A stretch of DNA of 64,000 nucleotides from contig OY755187.1 in NCBI GenBank assembly GCA_963576735.1, forward strand, positions 868,001 through 932,000, written 5' to 3'. A program made the translations under genes and the position numbers. The notes beneath the pieces are model-generated. The model searched no databases. It was not told the DNA's origin and worked only from the letters and a program-made list of their open reading frames with translations. Below, piece by piece: positions 42,001-52,600 of the stretch. The stretch comes from Bedellia somnulentella (Eukaryota; Arthropoda; Insecta; Lepidoptera; Bedelliidae). Each line of letters opens with the position of its first letter. The first letter of the stretch is position 1.

Positions 42001-42182
42001 GTTGGTTCCATCGTGAATCGTAGGTACCTGCATAAGCAAGTGCGAACAAGTCGCACGGCCGTCTTCCGCCCGCCACCCGCTCCACCCCGCCAGCGTCCCG
42101 GCTCGCTCCCGAACGTGTCTTTTCGCTCTGTGACACCGTGCAAATCACACGTACTTTTTCTCTCGTTAATACCAAAATTTAA

Positions 42183-42749
42183 ATGGCTGCTAATGAAGAT
42201 TTGTCGTCAATGAAATCAAGTTTTTTAACGGAATTTCAGTGCTTATTTTCTAATAAACATGGAGATAACGTCAGTTACTTGAATAATGATCATTATTTAA
42301 AATTTATTGAAGAAGTTAAAGAGGCGAAAATGTCTGCAAAACGTTCAACGTTACAATATCGTTGTCTAAAATGATTCGATGTGTGTTGTATTGGTGACGT
42401 TGAAAAATTAATTATACCTGTATCAAGATCTGTTGAAAATACCAATAATCTCAAATACTACGTCAAGAATGAAGAAATGTTCGACGTTCTTCACGAAATA
42501 CTCATGAGTATCGGACACGGCGCTAATATTACTCAGGACGTCATTCTTTTGTATCTTCGTTTGTGCAAGCCTTGTCAAATGAAACAAAAATCAACCCGAA
42601 AAGGCCTGGTAGTGAAACCAATTTTATCAAACGAACTAAATAGCCGTTGCCAGGTAGATCTCATAGACATGCAAACAAACCCAGATGGTCCATACAGGTT
42701 TATGTTAGTTTATCAGGATCACCTTACGAAATTTATTCAACTACGATAA
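42183..42749 (+). pseudogene. Ginger/KRBA2-like integrase fragment
   Basis: Two frames separated by one stop. The first is MAANEDLSSMKSSFLTEF. The second gives MFDVLHEILMSIGHGAN (His of a zinc finger), LCKPCQMKQKSTRKGL (CxxC) and the start of the catalytic core SRCQVDLIDMQTNPDGPYRF with the first Asp. This resembles KRBA2/SCAND3 proteins and Ginger DNA transposons. The rest of the core is missing, and Gypsy gag follows at once. Confidence 0.7.
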
Positions 42750-42771
42750 GAAGAGAAATACTGAAGATAAA

Positions 42772-44428
42772 ATGTCTACAATTAGTCTTACCGACGAACA
42801 ATTCCGACAACTGATCTCTTCGGTTGGAGTTACATCTCGGAAAAAAGGATCATTTTCTACTTGTTCGGCTTTTTTCGACGGTCGGCGAGAGTCTGAAGTT
42901 GTGGAAGCTTTCTTAGCAACAGTGAACATTTTCAAGCAAATTGAAAATATTGAAGATGAAGATACACTGATGGGACTGCCATTACTGTTAAGAGGAGAAG
43001 CTTCGACTTGGAGGCAGTTTACTAAAAAATATGTAACGACTTGGCAAGAGTTTGAAGACAATTTAAGAAAAACATTTGCTCCTAAGAAACCGGCTCACAT
43101 TATTTATTTCCCGAAAACGACTGCTGTTCTCACAACTGCCTGAACCAGGTCATGAAATCCAGCAGATCGACATGATTTATGGGCTATTACGAATGGAAGT
43201 ACGTAGTGGCGTACCAAGATCCACAGTGAGAAACTTTACGGAGCTAGTGGATGCTGCGCGAGGTGTGGAAAGCATTCTTTCAGAACGAAATCATGCGCGT
43301 CCAATAGATACGCCCAAAGGAGACAAAAAGCAAGGAAAATTGCGTTGTACCTACTGTAGATACATCGGTCATTCTGAAGAAATATGCCGGAAGAAGATGC
43401 GAGATGGCAGAGACAAAGACTTTCCTGTACCCACGTCAAAACATGCGGCATCACTTGGTATTCAAGCGCCTTCTCCGTCAGTGCCAAAGTTTTCCTGTTA
43501 TGGATGTGGAGCCCCAGGTGTGGTGCGAACTAAATGCCCTACCTGCTGCAGCAATACAAAGAAGGAGAACAATGCAGGACTAAGTTTTTGCGCTTTTAAT
43601 GTTGTTGTTGATGCCGGACCTAGACCGGTAGTATATATTTCGGTTGCAGGGACTGAGATAACAGGACATGCATATACTGATAGCTGTGCAAAAACGAGTG
43701 TGATGTCTTATAACCTTTATCGCTGCCTTTGTGAAAAGGGTTATTTATTTGAAAAAGAAGATGTTTTCATCAGCCTTGCCGACGGAATAGCAAGAAAACA
43801 AGAGGTATTGAAAACCATGGTGCCTGTGATTCTAAATAAAAAGACGGTGAATACAAAATTTGTTGTCTTACCTGGGACCCAAACTAATCGAACCCTGCTT
43901 GGTATAGGCTTTATACAAGACGCTGAAATGATTCTTGACCTACCTCAATACACGTATCACTTTGCTGCTGAACCTGACAAAGTCTACGCAGTGTACCAAG
44001 AGGGGTTTGCTGCATTTGAAGAGAAAACTACCCTATCCCCAAATACAATTCGCAAAGAATATGAAATACCATCATTAATCTCTCCTATGACAGCTACAGA
44101 ACCAGAATCTAAAAATGAGAGTATAACAGCTGCGACTCTGAGACCAGAGCCAACACTTCTCTCGGCAGCATCGACTAACAAAGAAGACCATCTACCTTCT
44201 CGTGAAGCAGCACTACCCGAACAGAGCTCTTATACTGCTTACAAATTTGCTCCAATTGACTTTACATGCAGAACGCCGCCAAAGAAGCGCAGAGCCTTGT
44301 TTGACGGATACTCACCAAGATTTATGGACTTTATGATACGGGACGCACAAATCAATGTACATAGAGAAGATGTTACATTGTCACCTCACTCGAGAAACTT
44401 ATTCAGAGAACAGAGAGATAAGCTTTAG
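42772..44428 (+). pseudogene. Gypsy gag and protease (third Gypsy family), frameshifted
   Basis: The first ORF (42772-43143) is capsid-like: VVEAFLATVNIFKQIE, LPLLLRGEASTWRQF, WQEFEDNLRKTFAP. After a frame change near 43090-43150 the second ORF (to 44428) gives IDMIYGLLRMEVRSG, two zinc knuckles (CTYCRYIGHSEEICRKK and CYGCGAPGVVRTKC) and a protease-like site in AYTDSCAKTSVMSYNLY. There the usual DTG/DSG is DSC, so it is probably inactive. It ends near 44420, where the RT should begin. Confidence 0.75.
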
Positions 44429-44430
44429 CA

Positions 44431-45353
44431 GTTGTATGGGCAATCTCAAAATTCAGAGGATATATCGAAGGTCTACATATAACTGTTGTTACTGATCACC
44501 AAGCCTTGAAAGGGTTGATGAATTTGAAGTCCCCTACTGGTAGATTAGCTCGCTGGGCTCTTCAACTACAATCATATGATATAAATATAAAATATACTCC
44601 AGGGCGCACAAATGTTGTGGCAGACACTTTATCAAGACCACCATGTACAGCCGAGACAGCAAAATGCTGCGAAATCTGTACTGTGACAGTTGACATACCA
44701 GCCAAGAAGCCTTCTGAGATACGATGCGAGCAAGCAAAAGATAAATATCTTGAATCAATTATTAATTCCTTATTAATACCTGCAGTGAAAAGGCAACTTA
44801 CTGGAGTAATAAGGGATTTTTGATTAACAATGGCCTAATGTACGGAAATAATCCTAATGTTGAGTCAGAGGATGCTCAACTATGCGCCCCCGAACATGAA
44901 TGAGCTAACATTCTTATATATATATCACGATGAACCAAATGCTGGACATAATGGAGCTGAAAGAACCCTCGACAGAATTAGTAAAAGGTATTACTGGAGA
45001 GGTATGAGAAAGTACATTGAAAGTTACGTGAGACGATGTATCGCTTGTCAACGTTACAAACCTAGCAATATGAAACCAGCTGGGCTGCTGCAAACATCAG
45101 CTCCCAACAAACGCTTTGAAATTATAAGCTTTGATCTGTTCGGGCCATCACCAAAATCAGTTGACAACAAAACATGGGTTTTCATTGTAGAAGACATTGC
45201 AACCAGATGGGTAGAATTATTTGCAATAGAAAATGCGACTGCGGAAACCTGTGCAATGCTACTCATTAATGAAATCTTTCTAAGATACGGAGTTCCCCGC
45301 CGAGTGATTAGTGATAATGGTACACAGTTTACCAGTTCAGTAATGCAACAGCG
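44431..45353 (+). pseudogene. Gypsy RNase H end and integrase, RT deleted
   Basis: Sequence passes directly from the protease-distal region to the RNase H end LAVVWAISKFRGYIEG, VVTDHQALKGL and VVADTLSRPP, so the whole RT is missing. After a stop near 44822 comes the zinc finger (AGHNGAERTLDRISKRYY, CIACQRYK) and the core with EIISFDLFGPS and RRVISDNGTQFTSS (two catalytic Asp). The frame is cut at MQQ by the inverted-repeat arm, so the catalytic Glu is lost. Confidence 0.8.
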
Positions 45354-45356
45354 GCG

Positions 45357-45530
45357 CTAGTATAGCAAGTAATAACAGTCGAGATATCTCGTTTGTCGTG
45401 GCTTCCGAAATTCTCGGACTCCTCCCACTTTTGTTAGCACAGTCTTGTATGTCGAGAGAGGACGACAAATCTTTCATGGCCGAGAAGACGTTTATTCGTT
45501 CACTTTCCGTCGGTCAATTAGGTTTTTTAC
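45357..45530 (-). repeat. Right arm of the long inverted repeat
   Basis: Reverse complement partner of 40745-40923. It begins exactly where the Gypsy integrase frame breaks. Confidence 0.85.
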
Positions 45531-45867
45531 TTTTTATTTTAGTGTGTATTTGAGTTCATTCAAAATTAGTTGGTGTCTTTCTACCACTTTGCTTACGGCT
45601 AATTATTTTACCCATTTTAGAGGTTTATGTAGGTGTATTAAATACACTCTTATATTTTTCTCGTTTCATAACACATTATGGATAATATACCATTTATACA
45701 GCTTTGAGTAAACGAAATTTCAACAGGTAGAAATTTTCAAGATTTTGTTGACGTTGGCAGAGAGAAGTTGTCATTCTATGGGTTATTGGCCACATAAACA
45801 AGATGGTCGTTTCGTGTTGTTTTTTTTTATGTTTCTATCGGTTTTAAATATAAATAAACGGATTTCA

Positions 45868-46124
45868 AGGATGGAGTACTATTTGTTGATATAGTAAGTA
45901 TTTTCTTTATGAATATGCGAGTGATTATAAATGTGTTGTATAAGTTTAATGTGCATTTTTTTAACTTTACAGACCAGTGTATTCGAAACTCAAAACACCA
46001 TCCCCGATTTAGCCACTATTTGGCTTCATCCCTCCAATGCACAAGTGGATAGACCATGTGGAGTTGTGGACCCTCGTAACTTGAGGCCCATCCGGAGATC
46101 AAAGAATCCGGCAAACCGATATTG
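45868..46124 (+). CDS. Probable two-exon 3' end of an unidentified gene
   Basis: Exon-like DGVLFVDI (about 45870-45893) ends at donor GTAAGT. After an intron with acceptor CTTTACAG (to 45971), TSVFETQNTIPDLATIWLHP continues in frame through VDRPCGVVDPRNLRPIRR to a TGA at 46122-46124. Codon-level continuity across the intron supports a real gene. Domain not recognised. Upstream exons were not found; an acceptor-like TTTCAAG lies just before the first piece. Confidence 0.4.
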
Positions 46125-46539
46125 ATCGGATGAGACTTAATAAAATCGTAAGTTTTCATTTCACTTTTTACAAGTCGTAAGTATAGCGTACAAGAAATAA
46201 AAAAGAAATAATTCGCAATCTAAATCCTATAGAGAATGCTATATGAATCTAAAAGTAATGATTGATAGTATCTGCCTTCCCCAGTGAGAACTTTTGACGC
46301 GATCCTATGTATGTATTGACGATGATATGAAATAAGTAGTTAAACCAAAAATTAAATATTACTCCTCAATCTTATTTCGGAATAGACATAACACTTATAC
46401 TTACCTATGCCACACCATACCTATACTCATGGCTATAAATCACATTATTTTGTATAAAACAGGGTATATATATCTAGCCAAAACTTCTCAGTTCATTTAA
46501 TTATGTATTGTTCATGTATGTACAAGTAAAGCTTCATCT
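46125..46539. other. Spacer without recognised gene
   Basis: AT-rich; nothing supported. Confidence 0.4.
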
Positions 46540-46739
46540 NNNNNNNNNNNNNNNNNNNNNNNNNNNNNNNNNNNNNNNNNNNNNNNNNNNNNNNNNNNNN
46601 NNNNNNNNNNNNNNNNNNNNNNNNNNNNNNNNNNNNNNNNNNNNNNNNNNNNNNNNNNNNNNNNNNNNNNNNNNNNNNNNNNNNNNNNNNNNNNNNNNNN
46701 NNNNNNNNNNNNNNNNNNNNNNNNNNNNNNNNNNNNNNN
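46540..46739. other. Assembly gap (200 N)
   Basis: Exactly 200 N, the usual placeholder for a gap of unknown size. Confidence 0.99.
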
Positions 46740-46902
46740 CTTTGCAATCTTTTCCCCAGTCAACTTCCAAATAACAAATACTATTCTGAAACCGTATCCA
46801 AATAGCGTTAGCCAAACGCGATATAATCGCGGACATACAAACAGTTGAACTGAGAACCTCTTTTTTTTAATTTGGTTAATAATATATTATGTCTCTATTC
46901 AC

Positions 46903-47061
46903 CTCAACAACGAATCCGCTTCCAACAACAAAACCAGCGCCAACGAATGCTGTTTCGCTGCCAACGCCGCCCGACCTCTGAGATGCAAAGCTTAGCGCCG
47001 CCAATAGAGCTTTGCGTTCTTCTCGAGGAATACTTACTGTTTGGCCGTTTTGGTCTTCTAC
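46903..47061 (-). CDS. NUB1: NUB1 exon 5 (with one-base insertion)
   Basis: Acceptor TTGAACAG, donor GAG/GTGAAT. Starts VEDQNGQTVSIPREERKALL. Relative to the duplicate at 47400-47520 it has one extra base near 46983-46988. Removing it would give an Ala/Leu-rich helix as in NUB1 (RGRAALAAKQHSLALVLLL); as printed it shifts frame. It lies 163 bp from the assembly gap, so a sequencing error is possible. Confidence 0.65.
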
Positions 47062-49390
47062 CTGTTCAATATACACTTGTTGTGAGAGAAAAAAAATGAT
47101 ATTTTAGTAGGAAAGAATAAATTCGACACCAGCGGGGATCGAGCTATAGTGTCAATGGCTTCTAGTGCAAAATTCTTCATTCTTTTGTTTTCTTTTTCCT
47201 TTGTTTTGTTTGGTCGCGGGTTTCGATCCCCGCTAGTGTCGAAATTTTTCTTTCCTTTATTTATCTTTTATATTTATAGTAGTTAGAAAAATTGTCAAGT
47301 CCACAATTACAAGACGAAAGAAAGAAAGAAATATTGCGGGTTAGCCTACTGCTAATGTCGTAGGCCAAAACGTAAATATTAAACCATGATGAAAAATGTT
47401 TAGCTGCCAACGCCGCGCTACCTCTGATATAAAGAGCTGGTGCTGTCAACACAGCCTTGCGTTCTTCTCGAGTAATACTTACCGTTTGGCCGTTTTGGTC
47501 TTCTATCTGATGGTGTATACACTCGTGAAGAAAAAATGTGGTTTTGGAGAGATGAGTTAGGGTTTTGGGATGTTTTGGCAAAATTATCAAGGTCAAACAT
47601 CACAGCTTATATATACCCCCAGCCGAGAAGCTAGAGGTTTTTCTCGATATGGTTTAAATGAAGAAAGATGAATAACAAGAAATGGACGGAGGTTAATTTA
47701 AATCTTTACAGCACCTAATCTCATATACTAAATCTTGAAAATAAACTCGTTTCGGACCAAAATAGCGATAAGACATTTCAATGAAGCCCCGAAGGGGTGT
47801 GTAGAGGTACTTATAAACTGTCATCTACTGTTCAGAAGTACCCATGTTTAGCTTGGAAAGTGCATCCCTGTGATAGAGGGCAGGCCTATCGCCATTTTTA
47901 CAAATACACTGTCCTACTAATAAATAAAGGAAAGAAAAATTTCGACACAGGCGGGAATCAAACCCGCGACCTCGGGTATACGCCCCCGTCGCTCTGCCAA
48001 TTGAGCTACAAATTTTTCTTTCCTTTATTTATTCCTTTTATTTATTAGTAATAATGCCCACATGAGGTTTTCATGAACACAGAGATTTAAACACTGTCAT
48101 ACTGTTTCCACAAGAAGATTTCGTCACCGTTAAAAATTTTGATAAATTAATTACACAATATACATTCATATATTTAGATTGTTTTTTTATACTCGTACTT
48201 TGAATAGTTAAGTCTGAAAAAGCAACTTACCGATATATATTCGTCTCCATCATAACTGCCCATGGTTTCTGAGAGCAACATAGCGTCGTCCCGTGTCTTC
48301 TTCATTTCTATGTACATGGACTCATCCTTTGCAACCTCGCCCGGATTTTCTGTAATATATAACTTAGGAATTTATGGATGTTGAAGGGATAGCACACTTT
48401 TACCAAAGAATCTTTATTCACATCAAAGAACCTAGATGAAATAACAACACGAATAACAAAGGAAAATCGTAGGATTTTTGTTATGAAAGTGGTTGTTTTT
48501 ATTGTTTTTGCTATAAAAGCGGTAGAAATAGCACAAAAACTGTGTTGACCTTGTGGTAAATAGCTTGGCTTCAAATGTAGCAGCATTCAATTCAACAACT
48601 TTTTTCTTCTTCTTTAATATAAATATATACGGACATATTATACACAGATCAAGTTAAGCACCAAACTAAGATAAACTTGTATTATGGGATACAAGCTCAA
48701 CGATATATTTAATACTAGTGGATCGTCCCAGCTTCGCACGGGTAGCGTTGTTTTTTTAAATATCTGAGGTTTCTTTCTTCAGTCCCTGCTTAAGCATTGT
48801 GAAATTCAGCGCAATGTTTTCAATTTATTTAATTTATAGCACTCCCTAAACAGTGTAGTTTTGTGATTTTGAATGCGCTTTAATGAACGGTTCAGTATTT
48901 CCATTAAATAGCAAATTTTGGAATAAAACGCTATGAAGTATTTATAACAATCTGAAAAATAAATCATTACGTGATGTAGGATGCAACTACTGGCGCCATC
49001 TAGTATGTTATATATAAATTAGTAAAGATTTGGTTTTAGTCACGGGCGCGCTGGCTTATTTTATGTATAATTTCAGTGTTTGTCTACCGATTTCTATGAT
49101 TCTTTTTTTATTGAATAGGTAATAATGTTACCTTTTTTAAATTAATAATAATAAAAGATTTTATTTGTCTTTAACACAACAAAAAAAAAATGGTGACATG
49201 ACAACAAACAATAAGAAAGAAGTATTAACAAAGCGAACAATAGCATATAACAGCAAAATAAAAGACAAAATGGTACAGAGCTCGGTCTATCCACTACAAG
49301 CAGATAGCTCCGATTTTCAGCTCTGACCAAACCTTAAGACTACTTACACTTAAAACTAACTTAGAACTAATTTCAATACACATGCACTCG

Positions 49391-49459
<69 letters not shown>

Positions 49460-49625
49460 CCACACACCAGACACCACGCGCATAGTCTTAGCCTAGAGCT
49501 AATTTATATACATTATTTAGATCTCTTCACATATTATAGAAGAATAAAATATAAATAACAATCAATATAAATACCAATAATGAAAGCCACGTACATACTT
49601 TCATAACAATATAATGCATAAATAG

Positions 49626-49665
<40 letters not shown>

Positions 49666-52600
49666 GATACATGTTACTGTATATATAAATACCTTATTAC
49701 TGGTTATTATTCGACATTAGAAGCACAGCCATAGGGAATAGCAAACTCGTTGCGCTGCAATACTATCAAATATTTAAGCAATTTGTTTCTAAATGAGGAA
49801 ATAGACTGAAATTAGGGATGAGTGAGAGGTTTACAAACGTGAGAGTAAACAAATATAATCAGAATGTTCCGAACTGCTAAGCTATCAGGAATTACACGTG
49901 TTATTGTGAGTCAACCGTAAAAGATAGACATAAACTGGAAGGATTTATTTTTTAGATAATTTTATGCAGAATTTTTCCGTCATACATGATTTCTATGTAA
50001 GTTTAACCATTAAGGCTGCACACGTGACGGAAGCTAAAAAAATGGAGTAACTTCTCCCGTTTTCCCAAAATTTCCCAAAATTCCCCTTTACTACTCTGCT
50101 GAAAAGTATACAAAAACCTGCGCAGGAGTATGAAGAATAATTGTACCAAGTTTCGTTAGAATCCGTCGAGTAGTTTTTGTTTCCATAAGGAACATACAAA
50201 CCGACAGACAGACAGACAGACAGACAGACAAAAATTTTACTGATTGCATTTTTGGCATCAGTATCGATCCCTAATCATCACCTGATAGTTATTTTGAAAA
50301 TATATTTCATGTACAGAATTGACCTCACTACAGATTTATTATAAGTATAGATTTTATAATACACATATAAATAACATCCAAGACTAAGAACAATCATTTA
50401 TGCTTATCACATAAATGTTGCTCTCAGCGGAGATCGAACCAGCAACCTCTATCTACTCGACCACGGACGTCGTACTTCTATGTCTTTTCTTAGGTAACAC
50501 GTATGGTTCATTTATCAAAATATGACTAGAACTAAATATACGTAATATAAATGGAACTCCTGCTTACCTGCCATTATTAGAGCCATAAGTTGAACCCCAT
50601 TCTTAACTCCCTGTTGTTCTAGTTTCATTGTTGGTTTTAGCACTTTTCCATTGCATATTAATTTCACTCTGAAACAATAGATCATTCTCGAAATCCCAAC
50701 AGTGTTTGCAACTTAAGAGGGTATTCAACGGTAAAATAAAAGAGGGGTGGCCAATCTTTATATGTTTTAGGGCCTGGCTGGAGTTATAATCTAAGTCGCA
50801 TGTTACTTAAGTTAGAGATGGGTTTTAATTTATAGTCTATCTAAATTGGGTGAGTTTGGATCGCTGTACAAATAAAAAAAATATATTACCTCGACTCAGA
50901 AACAGCAAGTAAATTAGCGACAGCAGTAATAAGTTCACTTCCTAATTCATCCAGTTTCTTCTGAACTTTCAACGTCCGCACATCACCAGGAGACACTGTA
51001 GCTTTAACCTTCACTGTCGCTACTCCTGTCTCCTGATACTCCGAATTTGCTTTGGACCTCTCTATTGTGTAGACTTGTAACTCTTGCAGAGCGCTTAACA
51101 GGAGGTCATAGTTTATGGATAACTCTCTTGCATATCTTTGGGCTAGGTCCTGTAATATTGTGAGATAAGTTTTTATTATTAGCTGTGTTATTTTTAGTAT
51201 TGTCGGCGAAAAGCATTGGTCCCCATGGTTGTTCGTAAGAGACAACTAAGGGTATTGGGCCTTTTTAAATGATTTTTTTAGTGTTTTTGCAGTTGGAAAC
51301 CATCATAAAAACAATTTCTTTAAAATATTTTCCGCACTTAACCAAACGTAGCTGTGGAATTTCTTATTCTTCACCACTTCTAGGAATTGAGTCAAGTTCA
51401 ACTTAAAAAGGTTGATTTTTTTAAATCACAATTTATTGCAGCATTTTTAAAATAAGATTTTAGATAAATCCAATGAAACAAAACATTTAAATGACATTTA
51501 CATCTAATGAAAGAAACATACATACATACATATACTCACGGCTATAAATCCCTTAACGGGGTAGCCAGAGCTTTGGAATGAGAAATTCCTCAGTCACTTT
51601 TGGAAGTTGATTGGGAAAAAGATGGTAATAATAAATGATTTTAGTGACGGGACTCCAACCACAAAGCCTAAAAATCACTTTAAAAGACCCTATACCCTTA
51701 GTAGAAATGGGGTAGTGATATTTTAAGCCAACACTACACGGCAAAATGAAAGAAAGTAAACTAAATAATGAATGTATCAGAAATATGGCATAATCTTAAT
51801 AAGCTACAGTAAATTGGATAGTTATTCTCTTTAACAATAAAACAATCGATATTGGATTGAATCAGGTGTTGCGGAAATCCATAGCAATACAAATATTAAC
51901 AAGTTACATACATACATATACTCACGCCTATAAGAAGGGGTAGCCAGAGCTAAGAAATTAGAAATTCCTCAGACACTTTTTGAAAATGAGTCAGTAAAAG
52001 ATTGTAAAACAAAGGTTCTTGGTGATGGGTCTCCATCCACATCGCCCAAAAATCACTTCAAAACCCCAATCCCCTTAGCCGTCTCTTACAAAAACCCACG
52101 GTAAGAAATAGGGTAGTGCTATTCTAAGCCGACACTACACAGCACGTATTTAGCAGCATTAACAAGTTACTTCGCTTAATTCTGCTGAATACCTGCAGTC
52201 TTCATGCAACATGCACTGTGCATTGCCCGCCCTCCCACTTACAAGAAATCAAAACCCAGACAATGCACCACGCACACCCGCAAGCGAAAACCACAGACAA
52301 CCACAAATATGCAACGCATTTAGACTCAACACGAGTCATTATCAATCGAGTTCGGCAGCTGACCACCAAGTGCACTCTGCTGAGTGTGTGTGTGGTGCAT
52401 TGTCTTTTGATTTCCTGTAAGTGGGAGGGCGGGCAGTGCACAGTGCATGTTGCATGAAGACTGCAGGTATTTAGCAGAATTAAGCAAAGTAACTTGTTAA
52501 TATTTGTATTAATAAAACTATCACAAAGTTAATACTTCCATTCTCAATACAGATTAGGATGAATTGCAAAATAATTTTCCTTTGTATTCTGTTAGTAAAA

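Noticed and set aside
46493..46836. Several ORFs of 83-100 codons across the N run
   Set aside because: They consist mainly of unknown residues from the 200-N assembly gap.
52202..52457. Three overlapping ORFs on both strands with similar proteins
   Set aside because: They mirror each other because they lie in the inverted arms of a MITE. No coding support.
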